From Reinekea sp. G2M2-21 (lineage in GTDB: Bacteria > Pseudomonadota > Gammaproteobacteria > Pseudomonadales > Natronospirillaceae), in contig NZ_JADPQG010000001.1 of assembly GCF_015687175.1 (NCBI RefSeq), positions 1,488,001 to 1,552,000 on the forward strand: a stretch of DNA of 64,000 bases, written 5' to 3'. Both the position numbers and the translations under genes were made by a program. Numbering within the stretch: position 1 is the stretch's first letter; every line of letters starts with the position of its first letter. Shown here piece by piece: positions 24,776 through 32,509 of the stretch. The notes beneath the pieces are model-generated. The model ran no database searches and was not told the DNA's origin. It saw nothing but the letters and a program-made list of their open reading frames with translations.

Positions 24776-25099
24776 TCAACAAAAATCTGCCAGTGTTTTT
24801 ACGGCGATCACATGATAAGCCGGTTCTTCGTATGGATGGCTGTCAAGCATAGCCTGCAAGGCTTCTTTAACCTTTTCTTGTTCACATACCATCTCTACAC
24901 GAACCTCTTCCACGACCTCCAAAATTCCTACATCGCCAATAAAAGGCTCTGCTCCAGCTTGTGGCTCAAACTGGCCCTGCCCTTTTACTTGAAATGAGCA
25001 CGCTCGATAATTTCCAATTTCGCCCGCACCGGCATTGGCTAATGCCTGTACAACGTTCAACACATGATCGCTCGGAATATAAACAACAATGACGTACAT
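24776..25099 (-). CDS. YqfO/CutA-like small protein (NIF3-associated domain)
   Basis: A 107-residue cytosolic protein. YVIVVYIPSDHVLNVVQALANAGAGEIGNYRACSF, the acidic middle (GDVGILEVVEEVRVEMVCEQEKVKEAL) and the end HPYEEPAYHVI match the domain inserted in YqfO/NIF3 proteins and found alone in many bacteria. It has a PII/CutA-like fold and is thought to bind a ligand or metal; function unknown. ATG 25099 is chosen over TTG 25108; GGGGAG lies upstream. It is divergent from tRNA-Ser. Confidence 0.85.
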   Translation of the reverse strand: MYVIVVYIPSDHVLNVVQALANAGAGEIGNYRACSFQVKGQGQFEPQAGAEPFIGDVGILEVVEEVRVEMVCEQEKVKEALQAMLDSHPYEEPAYHVIAVKTLADFC

Positions 25100-25163
25100 G
25101 ATTAACAACTCCCCAACTTAAAAAGTTTTTTGTTAATTTTCAGCAGCTTAGCAACTTTTTTTG

Positions 25164-25191
25164 TTGACACACAAAAACAAGCCGTTAAGAT
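25164..25191 (+). promoter_or_regulatory. Sigma-70 promoter of tRNA-Ser
   Basis: TTGACA (25164-25169), a 16-base spacer and TAAGAT (25186-25191) form a strong promoter. Transcription would begin about 7 bases before the mature tRNA 5' end. Confidence 0.8.
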
Positions 25192-25205
25192 ACGCACCAC
25201 TCAAC

Positions 25206-25297
25206 GGAGAGTTGGCAGAGTCCGGCTGAATGCACCTGACTTGAAATCAGACGTTGGAGAAATCCAACCGGGGGTTCGAATCCCTCACTCTCCGCCA
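25206..25297 (+). tRNA. tRNA-Ser (anticodon UGA)
   Basis: A 92-nt tRNA including encoded CCA. The acceptor arms GGAGAGT and ACTCTCC pair, with G as the discriminator base. The anticodon stem-loop CTGACTTGAAATCAG gives loop CTTGAAA with TGA. The long variable arm (CGTTGGAGAAATCCAACCG), the T-loop GGTTCGAATCC and the class II layout are typical of tRNA-Ser. Confidence 0.97.
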
Positions 25298-25304
25298 TAT
25301 TCCA

Positions 25305-25345
25305 AAGTAGAAAGGCCACCCTATCGGGTGGCCTTTCTACTTTAT
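25305..25345 (+). terminator. Strong hairpin terminator behind tRNA-Ser
   Basis: AAGTAGAAAGGCCACCC and GGGTGGCCTTTCTACTT make a 17-bp perfect stem over a TATC loop. A T-rich tail follows. It ends the tRNA transcript. Confidence 0.85.
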
Positions 25346-25386
25346 ATCAATTTAGTTTTGGGTTGGATGGGATCGTGGCTCCCGCC

Positions 25387-25575
25387 AGGGTTCGACCCGA
25401 AGAGCCGCGTAGCGTATCGCTCACTCTCCCGCCATACTCCTAGAAAGAGCCCGTCTTGTGCGGGCTTTCTTTGAAATATGATTTTGTAGGCTCAGTAGAT
25501 TGGAATTTGGTTTTCGCAGGGTTCGACTTGTAGTGCCGCGAAGTGAATCCCTCACCTTCGCTATTTTCTCCTCAA
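25387..25575 (+). repeat. Two degenerate tandem copies of the tRNA-Ser 3' end with hairpin spacers
   Basis: After the true tRNA, the T-arm/3'-end sequence recurs twice. Copy 1 (25387-25440) has GGGTTCGACCC, a GC-rich insert and TCACTCTCCCGCCATACTCC. Copy 2 (25518-25575) has GGGTTCGACTTG, a similar insert (GCCGCGAAGTGAATCCCTCAC) and TTCGCTATTTTCTCC. Copy 1 ends in a hairpin (GAGCCCG...CGGGCTTTC), like the one behind the tRNA. The copies diverge in order of distance from the tRNA. They look like amplified tRNA-3'-end units, not tRNA genes, because acceptor and anticodon arms are missing. Confidence 0.7.
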
Positions 25576-26012
25576 AAGAATAACTACGCTAAAGAGATAA
25601 CCTTTGCGCATTACCTCGTTTATTGGATGCGTTCTAATTATGGGTCTCGTAACGATTGCACCTGAAAACTGCGATTTGCCCGAAAGTTTTTTCTAACTGC
25701 CCACTTAAGAATTCCCATCGCAGATTTAACAACTTTTCTCACTACTTGTTCCCAATTTTTCGTCTGACAGAAATGCGTCAGTTCATCAGACAATTCATTC
25801 ATAAACCAAAACTTGAACGCCTCTGACTCGAATTGCGAAACTGTCATTTTCGATAATGGCACTCAAAATTACTTTCCTGAAAAATGCAACTCGCAAATGC
25901 ACCCGTCAACCATTACACAGTGTTCGGAAAGTTCCTTCAGAGATACATACCAAAGTCGAACACTTCAGTGGGCTACTTAAATCCTGCTGCTACCTAGAAA
26001 ACACTCCGAAAA
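25576..26012. other. Intergenic stretch between the tRNA repeats and the DUF7151 gene
   Basis: I see no convincing gene here. A 74-codon minus-strand frame (25638-25862) starts with GTG, has no Shine-Dalgarno and matches no family. It could be a decayed gene. No repeat or hairpin stands out. Confidence 0.5.
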
Positions 26013-26028
26013 TGTGACATGAATCACA
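26013..26028. promoter_or_regulatory. cAMP-CRP binding site upstream of the DUF7151 lipoprotein
   Basis: TGTGA-CATGAA-TCACA is a perfect CRP core with A/T-rich flanks (AAA before, AAA after). It lies about 110 bases before the ATG at 26130. A TATAGT -10-like element at 26057-26062 has no good -35, as expected of an activator-dependent promoter. A TTGACT follows at 26064, so the start site is not settled. Confidence 0.7.
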
Positions 26029-26129
26029 AATACTCCTATGCAATCCATAAAATAGGTATAGTATTGACTATTAAATAATCAGATTTTAAGAATTACTGGT
26101 TATGGGTTAGGTATTAAAAGGAGTTTGCC

Positions 26130-27128
26130 ATGAATACCCGTTTCGTCACTGCCCTTGCAGTCATGTTTTCCGTACTATCCTCTTGCACAGCACCATCGCT
26201 GCCCACGCCCGATATTTCAGTTACCGATCAATCTGTTAATGCTCCCTACACTATTGTGTCCACTACCCGGTCTGCGAACGTAGACGGTACCGTCTGTCCG
26301 GATGGAGGTGTGGTAATAGACACAGGCTTTGATGCGAACGGTAACGGGATACTCGATGATAGTGAGATTTCAGAAAGTTATACGTTATGCAATGGAGCAG
26401 ATGCCATTGGCAACCGTGTTGAAATCAGCGATGAACTGGCTGGCAATAATTGTTTGTATGGCGGGAAAAAACTAAATGTCGGTACTGACATCAACGATAA
26501 CGGTACGTTGGAGCCTGGCGAAATTACGGATACACAATACTTCTGCTCTATGATGATGACGTTGGTCGATATCACAACTGAAGCGCCTGGAGCCAACTGT
26601 ACGTTTGGTGGCAGCAAACTCATTTCTGGCGTTGATCTGAATGGCAACGGAACATTGGACTCAGATACCGATGAGGTACAGTCGGTTGATTTTATTTGCT
26701 CTAAACCTAATCTCCTGGTCGCCAGTCATACCTGCCTGGTACAGTTAGGTGTTCAGGACGTTGTCACCGACATTACCGTGCAATATCGTTTGGATGAATA
26801 TCGCAACGGGGAAATTGAGGTAACCGGGGAGGTTATGTCCCCATTATTGGGTGTAAGCCGCAGTGTAAAATGGAGCCCTTGGATACCAACTCATCAACCT
26901 TCATGGGAAGAAGGCGTCGTTAGAGTAAGCTATGACATCGTAAACTCAGGCCAGAATACTGCGAATGGTGGTTACTGGGTTTTCGATCTTGATAGAGACC
27001 CAGAAGCGACGTCCGCCTACATTGTTGAAGCCAATACAGACTTAAACATTACTTATACAGACGATGATTTAATTGAGCCATTGAACTGGGGACCCATAAA
27101 TTTCGCCGCATGCATTGCGGCTATGTAA
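26130..27128 (+). CDS. DUF7151-repeat lipoprotein
   Basis: A 332-residue exported lipoprotein. The lipobox SVLSSCTAP gives Cys20. Three DUF7151-like repeats follow (about residues 45-195), each of the form ...C..GG...I..G.D.NGNG.LDD.E....Y.C, and each has a DxNxNGxLD calcium-loop-like segment. The last 130 residues (TCLVQLGVQDVVTDITVQY...) form an unrecognised beta-rich domain. AAGGAG precedes the ATG. The promoter region has a perfect CRP site. Function unknown; probably surface-exposed. Confidence 0.75.
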   Translation: MNTRFVTALAVMFSVLSSCTAPSLPTPDISVTDQSVNAPYTIVSTTRSANVDGTVCPDGGVVIDTGFDANGNGILDDSEISESYTLCNGADAIGNRVEISDELAGNNCLYGGKKLNVGTDINDNGTLEPGEITDTQYFCSMMMTLVDITTEAPGANCTFGGSKLISGVDLNGNGTLDSDTDEVQSVDFICSKPNLLVASHTCLVQLGVQDVVTDITVQYRLDEYRNGEIEVTGEVMSPLLGVSRSVKWSPWIPTHQPSWEEGVVRVSYDIVNSGQNTANGGYWVFDLDRDPEATSAYIVEANTDLNITYTDDDLIEPLNWGPINFAACIAAM

Positions 27129-27150
27129 GCGAATGCTTTTGTAAACACGA

Positions 27151-27189
27151 AACACCCAAAATTTTTCTTTATCGAATGTTTTGGGTGTT
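27151..27189 (+). terminator. Hairpin after the DUF7151 lipoprotein gene
   Basis: AACACCCAAAA and TTTTGGGTGTT form an 11-bp perfect stem with a 17-base loop, 22 bases after the stop. The T tract is inside the arm, so termination strength is uncertain. Confidence 0.6.
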
Positions 27190-27858
27190 CATGCTAGTAA
27201 CATTTATTTTCTTTTCGTCCATAAATCTTCCACTTCTATGAAAAGGTTGCTCCATTTTCAGTTATACGAAACAAATCCAGTCAACAATTGCTCATCAGTA
27301 AATACTCGAATTACACTCATAATGCGAAACTGAAATATACTCATTTCAGTTAGCAAAACAAAAATGACAACAGCTGTCTTTGAACGATTCAGGCCCTGAT
27401 TTTCTGAATAGGCACCAAGAAACGCTTAATAAAAAGACTAAAAACGCCCTCATGTCATATTTAAACTAGTACATGAAAATAAGTCTCTATGAAAAATCCG
27501 CCTGGTGCCTACAGAACCTAAAACCGGAGTTTCTACCTGTTCCTTTGAATGAATCAAACTGCACGCTTTCGATTATCTCAAAACGCAAAAACATGTGTAT
27601 TGTATACGTTGACTTTCGATACTCTTCAATTAGGAAACCTTCCCATCTTTATAACATTCATTTCGACCAGCTTTATAAATACTGTTATTTCATGCACCTA
27701 TTTTAAGTTTCTGAATAAGTTGATCATTGTCATATAAATATTAAAAAGCGCGCCACCTCTCCAACATTACTCACTTTTTATTCGATCCATAGCAATAAAG
27801 TATGAATTAGTAGCGATATGCTCCTGTCGACATTTGAACCTACTGGAGTAACGATGGC
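27190..27858. other. AT-rich intergenic region upstream of the DUF3360 gene
   Basis: No gene is supported. A 77-codon plus-strand frame (27473-27706) lacks a Shine-Dalgarno and family features. A 9-bp inverted repeat (TAGGCACCA at 27409-27417, TGGTGCCTA at 27503-27511) with extended TTCTG edges lies inside. Confidence 0.5.
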
Positions 27859-29331
27859 ATGACTGAAGCCATAAAAAAAGACTTGGATGATCCCAACAAC
27901 TACAAGCAAAAGAGAAAGCCTTCATCTTCTTTTAACAGTCGATCAGAATACCTGGATCACGAACTGACTATTGTCAATTTTAATCGCTGGGGGCGTTACC
28001 TTCCTTTTCGTGATTACTCAATCGAAGTAGAGGACTGGGTGCCCGCAATAGCGGCGACTATCGGAAAAGTCGTTATGGTCACCGCGATGGTTGCTGCGTT
28101 CGCATCTCAATTTGGCTTGTCTGCTGCATTCGTTGCCGAAAACGTCAGATATGAACTACTTATCGCTGGTGCTCTCTTTGTTATTTTATTTTCAGCCTTT
28201 CTCAACCCAAATGCGAACCTGGCAGGAACCCACGGACCAATGATTCCATTGATTCCGCTCATTGCATTGTCGGGAGGCCACCCTCTTGCTCTTGGGATCA
28301 TGGTCGGCGTATTTGGACTCATGCTAAGCTTTTCAAAAGGTGGTTCGAAACTCGTTAATCTGACCGGTGTGGGAGTTCGTGCAGGTTTACTCATTTACTT
28401 GGGGGCCGTCGGCCTGATTGGACAAATAGGTAAACTCACTGCGTGGGCAGAAGCAGGCAATATTGGATCAGTGGCTTTTGTCACAATTTTTATTACCGTA
28501 ATTGTTTACGCGTATCTAGCGAGGATCAAAAAACGCTGGTTAGCAATACCTCTTTGTTCTGCATTGGCAGGAATAGTGGCGTTTGCAATGGGCGCGGAAT
28601 TTTCGTTTTCGACCACCCCAGGGTTACCACATTTCAGTCCAACATACTGGTGGGGTGAGAATACAGGTTGGCAAATGGGATGGCCAAATTTAGGACATTT
28701 CGTCGCAGTAATGCCTTTTGCGATTTTAGCTGTTGCTATGTGGTCACCTGATTTCTTGGGGCACAGAGTTTTTCAGGAACTTAACTACCCTTCAAAAGCA
28801 AAAAAAGCGTTGATGAATGTCGATGATACGATGACCGTTGCGTCTATTCGGCAAATTGTGGGATCGATTCTTGGAGGCGGAAATCTGTCTTCGTCTTGGG
28901 GAACCTATATGATACCGGCTGCAATTGCTAAACGTCCGATTCCAGGGGGCGCCTTGCTTACGGGTATACTGTGCATTCTTGCTGCAATTATCGGGTATCC
29001 AATGGATTTAGCCATGTGGGAACCTGTACTTCGTACAGCATTGATCGTAGGTGTATTTCTTCCATTGTTGGAAGCAGGCATGCAGATGATTCAAGATAGC
29101 GACGACGCTCAATCAGCTGGAATATGCATTTTCTCAAGTGCATTTGTTAATCCTGTATTCGGCTGGGCACTCACAATGCTGCTGGACAATCTCGGAGTCA
29201 TTGGTAATGTTAAAAGAGCTCAAACCCTTACTTGGACAGATAAGCTCATCATTCCACTAGCCGCCTTTATCATTTGTGTAGGCGCTTTGGCAGCAGTAGG
29301 ACAACTGCCTGGTATCCCTGCCCTGCTATAG
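27859..29331 (+). CDS. DUF3360-family membrane transporter (putative)
   Basis: A 490-residue polytopic membrane protein of the DUF3360 family, which I recall from Vibrio and other marine bacteria. Conserved blocks seen are FLNPNANLAGTHGPMIPLIPLIAL, MWSPDFLGHRVFQ, NVDDTMTVASIRQ..GSILGGGN, SSWGTYMIPAAIAKRPIPGGA and FLPLLEAGMQM. The fold resembles UraA/SLC26-type anion or nucleobase transporters, but no substrate is established. About 12 hydrophobic helices follow an 80-residue cytosolic N-terminus. Its ATG is overlapped by an upstream ATG-GCA-TGA minicistron (27854-27862). Confidence 0.85.
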   Translation: MTEAIKKDLDDPNNYKQKRKPSSSFNSRSEYLDHELTIVNFNRWGRYLPFRDYSIEVEDWVPAIAATIGKVVMVTAMVAAFASQFGLSAAFVAENVRYELLIAGALFVILFSAFLNPNANLAGTHGPMIPLIPLIALSGGHPLALGIMVGVFGLMLSFSKGGSKLVNLTGVGVRAGLLIYLGAVGLIGQIGKLTAWAEAGNIGSVAFVTIFITVIVYAYLARIKKRWLAIPLCSALAGIVAFAMGAEFSFSTTPGLPHFSPTYWWGENTGWQMGWPNLGHFVAVMPFAILAVAMWSPDFLGHRVFQELNYPSKAKKALMNVDDTMTVASIRQIVGSILGGGNLSSSWGTYMIPAAIAKRPIPGGALLTGILCILAAIIGYPMDLAMWEPVLRTALIVGVFLPLLEAGMQMIQDSDDAQSAGICIFSSAFVNPVFGWALTMLLDNLGVIGNVKRAQTLTWTDKLIIPLAAFIICVGALAAVGQLPGIPALL

Positions 29332-29359
29332 AGTCCCACTATCTATATTTGAGCTAATC

Positions 29360-29394
29360 AAACTGCCTATTTCGTTTCCTGGAATAGGTAGTTT
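29360..29394 (+). terminator. Hairpin terminator after the DUF3360 gene
   Basis: AAACTGCCTATT pairs with AATAGGTAGTTT (12 bp, one G-T wobble) 28 bases after the stop. A weak T-rich tail (CGATTCTTTTG) follows. Confidence 0.65.
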
Positions 29395-29598
29395 CGATTC
29401 TTTTGTCTGAAGTCGATCTGACTAATTAAAATCAACTCTGCCTTGTCAACACAACGACTATACGAAGCTTATGTCGCAGGGAATAGGACCCCTATTAAAA
29501 AACCCAAAATACTCAGCCATTAAACTAACTTTTTTAAAGAGAGGAGCTAACGTCGAGACTAAACCGACTTTGCCCTGAAACAATGCGACAATACGAAG

Positions 29599-31542
29599 TC
29601 ACAGACGCTCCAGTACTTCGTTGAATCGCTGACGGCTACATTGCCCAAAACCGGGCAATTGTTTCACTTTAAACCGAGTGAACCACGGCGTTGTTAAACC
29701 TACCAAAAATTGAGCTTTCATCTCTGAGGTTAATTGCATCTGCACACCTCGCAAACTCAATTGCTCTCGAACAACAGCCGTGAATTCTTCTATATAGGCT
29801 TGCATCTGCTCATAGGACGGCCAAGGTGCTTCATCATAGCGTTTCAACTGTGCAACCTTTCCTCGGCAAACGGAGCAATGCCCACATTGATCCGGCGCTT
29901 GCTGGTCATCAAAATACCGCGCCAAGTTGCGGCTCAAACAGGAATCCAGTTCAAAGAAACGAATGAGCTGAGCAATGCGGCTAATTTCTTTCGTCTCTTT
30001 TTCACGAAAGTAACTCAGCAGCTCGTCTGCCAACCCGGGGCGGTTAAGTGCGAGCGTATTGACACCAAAAACGTCAACCATGCCTTTCGCCTGACACTCG
30101 ATGAGTCCTTTGTCTTGCAAGAAATCCAGCGCGTTAACGACACGACCACGATCACAGGGGTACTGTTGGCACAGCGTCTCCATGTCGACGTCGGCCCAGG
30201 TTCTTTTAACGGGCGCATGATTCACAATAGTCTGAATAAAGTTCGCTCGCTCCCCTTCGAACATTCCGACAATGTTATCAACGGAACGCAGGTATTTAAT
30301 TTTGTATTCCGCATAATAGGCGTATCGGGTCTCCAATACATCAAGTAGTTCGAGTTGAACCAAAAGGGTTTTAAGAGTTAACAACCGGATGTTGGTGTCA
30401 AAAGATACAGCATTGGCTTGCATTTCCCATTGCTTATTTTTTGTCTCTTTCGCGATTATTGCCAGCAACCGCTCAATACCCCACAACCCAGGAGTGTCGC
30501 CAAACACGAAGTTTTCCAATGTCGACAAACCGTCTAGATTGGCAAAGGTTACGCATTGCGCACCTAACCCATCTCGCCCTGCGCGACCAATTTCCTGACT
30601 GAAGTTTTCGATTGACTTCGGTAAGTCATAATGAACAACAAAACGAATATTCGCTTTATCGACGCCCATTCCAAAAGCAATAGTTGCCACAATAATGGGG
30701 ACGTCACCGGTCATGAACGATTGCTGAATGTGTTGTCGCCGTTCGCTTTCCAGTCCAGCATGATAGGCATAGGCATTGAAGCCCTGCATTTGCAAAAACG
30801 AAGCAATGTCTTCAGCTTGTTGCTGTAAAGTGACATACACAATGCCACACCCCGGTTGCGAACTCAGAGTCTGAACCAACGCATTTTTCTTTTCACTGTC
30901 TGCAAGTGATTCTACGGCAATGTGTAAATTCTGACGATAAAACCCTGTCTGGATAACGTGCTGTGGTTGAATAGCAAATTTTTTGGCCATATCGCGCTTC
31001 ACTTTTTTAGTAGCGGTGGCGGTCAATAGCAGAACAGTGGGTATCTTTAGCTGAGCACAATAATGCGGCAACTTGAGGTAATCGGGACGAAAATTATGCC
31101 CCCATTCTGAAATACAGTGTGCCTCATCCACGACCAACAGTGATATTGGAATGGTCTGAATCAGTTGCCGGAATCGCTCATTTTTGAAGCGTTCGACCGA
31201 AACCATCAATATTTTCAGCTGCCCTTGCCTTAATTGAGCAACAACCTGTTGGTATTCATCACCCGTCAGACTTGAATCGAGGCTGGCTGCAGCAAACCCT
31301 TTGCGTTGGAGAAAATCGACCTGATCTTTCATCAACGCCAACAACGGTGACACCACTAGAGTCAGGTGTGGAAGTTGTAATGCTGTAAACTGATAACACA
31401 GCGATTTCCCTGACCCGGTTGGAAAGATGGCCAATGAGGAATGGCCATCGAGCAGATTGCGGATGCAGGCTTCCTGCCCTGGGCGAAACTCGGAAAACCC
31501 AAAATTATGTTGCAGCTGTGCATTTAATGTTGACGAGGGCAA
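29599..31542 (-). CDS. RecQ-family ATP-dependent DNA helicase
   Basis: A 647-residue superfamily 2 helicase acting on DNA in repair or recombination. Motif 0 is FGFSEFRPGQ, motif I FPTGSGKSLCYQ, motif II DEAHCISEWGHNFRPDY, III TATAT, V GVDKANIRFVVHYDLP, VI QEIGRAGRDG. The RecQ zinc site is CLSRNLARYF...QCGHCSVCRG near residue 540. No HRDC domain is apparent. The frame is open to 31647, but this runs into the upstream lipoprotein gene. TTG 31542 has GAAGAG 10 bases upstream and starts 4 bases after the lipoprotein stop, so I prefer it. It could equally be an annotated RecQ-like paralogue instead of the main RecQ. Confidence 0.85.
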   Translation of the reverse strand: MPSSTLNAQLQHNFGFSEFRPGQEACIRNLLDGHSSLAIFPTGSGKSLCYQFTALQLPHLTLVVSPLLALMKDQVDFLQRKGFAAASLDSSLTGDEYQQVVAQLRQGQLKILMVSVERFKNERFRQLIQTIPISLLVVDEAHCISEWGHNFRPDYLKLPHYCAQLKIPTVLLLTATATKKVKRDMAKKFAIQPQHVIQTGFYRQNLHIAVESLADSEKKNALVQTLSSQPGCGIVYVTLQQQAEDIASFLQMQGFNAYAYHAGLESERRQHIQQSFMTGDVPIIVATIAFGMGVDKANIRFVVHYDLPKSIENFSQEIGRAGRDGLGAQCVTFANLDGLSTLENFVFGDTPGLWGIERLLAIIAKETKNKQWEMQANAVSFDTNIRLLTLKTLLVQLELLDVLETRYAYYAEYKIKYLRSVDNIVGMFEGERANFIQTIVNHAPVKRTWADVDMETLCQQYPCDRGRVVNALDFLQDKGLIECQAKGMVDVFGVNTLALNRPGLADELLSYFREKETKEISRIAQLIRFFELDSCLSRNLARYFDDQQAPDQCGHCSVCRGKVAQLKRYDEAPWPSYEQMQAYIEEFTAVVREQLSLRGVQMQLTSEMKAQFLVGLTTPWFTRFKVKQLPGFGQCSRQRFNEVLERL

Positions 31543-31546
31543 AACG

Positions 31547-31825
31547 TTATAACTCTTCAACAATGACAATGGCGTTATAAATAATGACGCGCTTGCCATC
31601 AACATCGAACAGCACTTTGTTACCAAATTCAGAACTCTGAACGTCAAATTTCCCTTCGTATTGCGCGATCAAATCGCCATCGCTGGAATACACTTTGGCC
31701 GTGCGCTTCAAGCCCCCCATGTATTCACTGGTCACATTCTTCATTTCGCGTTGAAAACTCTCGGTACAGCCACCTGTAACTAAAACCGCTGCGCTCAATG
31801 CTACTGCTGTTGCTAACTTCTTCAT
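31547..31825 (-). CDS. Small lipoprotein, upstream of the RecQ helicase
   Basis: A 92-residue lipoprotein. The signal peptide has lipobox VTGGCTES with Cys20. The remainder (REMKNVTSEYMGGLKRTAKVYSSDGDLIAQYEGKFDVQSSEFGNKVLFDVDGKRVIIYNAIVIVEEL) is a compact beta-rich domain. Similar small lipoproteins exist in marine gammaproteobacteria, and I cannot assign a function. An AAGGAG precedes its ATG. It lies 4 bases before the likely RecQ start, so co-transcription is probable. Confidence 0.7.
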   Translation of the reverse strand: MKKLATAVALSAAVLVTGGCTESFQREMKNVTSEYMGGLKRTAKVYSSDGDLIAQYEGKFDVQSSEFGNKVLFDVDGKRVIIYNAIVIVEEL

Positions 31826-32028
31826 AACACACTCCTTTTACGTAGTAATGTGCGCATACTATACGACAAAGTGGCTCAAAGACGTGCGTCAATGGTCACC
31901 TTTTGAGTTTAATCGCAGTTCAACGTACCTCCTTAACAGCTGTTCTGCTCCATGCAGGCCGTAAAACAAAAAAATACCGCCGAAACGCAGATTTCGTCGC
32001 GACACCCACTAGTGCCAGTTAACGCTAA

Positions 32029-32282
32029 TGTCCTGAGTTAGAAGTTCGTATGTGTTCAGCATGTCAATCAAGTTCTATAGCGAGGCGTGTCTTGCAGTCA
32101 ATGGTTATTCCATTGGCAAGAGACAGAGCGACGCTAGAAAGCTTGAATGGCGCGCCCGTAGGGAGTTATTGGAAAACTCTACTACCGCGTTGCTCTTCTT
32201 GCAAAGATCCCGTCTACTAAGAGCGCCTTGTACTAGTGTGTTCCATTAGCTCTGAAACTATGCGAACTTCTGACTCAGGACA
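32029..32282. mobile_element. MITE-like 254-bp element with terminal inverted repeats
   Basis: The left end TGTCCTGAGTTAGAAGTTCG and the inverted right end TGTCCTGAGTCAGAAGTTCG match in 19 of 20 positions, and similarity continues to about 33 bases (to TTCAG). Both ends are flanked by CTAA (32025-32028 and 32283-32286), which could be a 4-bp target duplication; a TA duplication reads equally well. No open frame spans the inside, so it cannot encode a transposase and would need one in trans. Internal hairpins are present (for example CAATGGTTATTCCATTG). Confidence 0.7.
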
Positions 32283-32509
32283 CTAAGGCAACTCGATAAA
32301 ATTGTCATCAACCTTAGCGGGTACAGAAATTCGCAAATGTCGAGGCAAGTTCTGCAGGCAATATTCGTTATTTTGGCAAAGGACTTAACAAAGAAATTTG
32401 TCATTTGCTCATGTAGCTAACTACATGTTGCGCACTCCGCCTTGCTGTCACTGAATTGATCGATGGCAACGCCGTTGAGACTAGTGTTAACAGGCCCAAC
32501 TCGACATGA

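Noticed and set aside
25387-25575. Additional tRNA genes in the repeat
   Set aside because: Only the T-arm and 3' end are present; no acceptor 5' half or anticodon arm.
25638-25862. 74-codon minus-strand ORF
   Set aside because: GTG start without Shine-Dalgarno and no family features.
27473-27706. 77-codon plus-strand ORF
   Set aside because: AT-rich chance frame with no ribosome site or motif.
31543-31647. N-terminal extension of the RecQ-like frame
   Set aside because: It overlaps the lipoprotein gene by about 100 bases, and TTG 31542 sits right after its stop with a GAAGAG upstream.
32029-32282. Integron attC site or coding gene in the MITE-like segment
   Set aside because: No GTTRRRY/RYYYAAC core pair. 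The 65-codon frame inside has no family feature, and the long terminal repeats explain the segment better.
32410-32427. CATGTAG-CTAA-CTACATG hairpin after choV
   Set aside because: No T tract on either strand and only 7 bp; could be chance.
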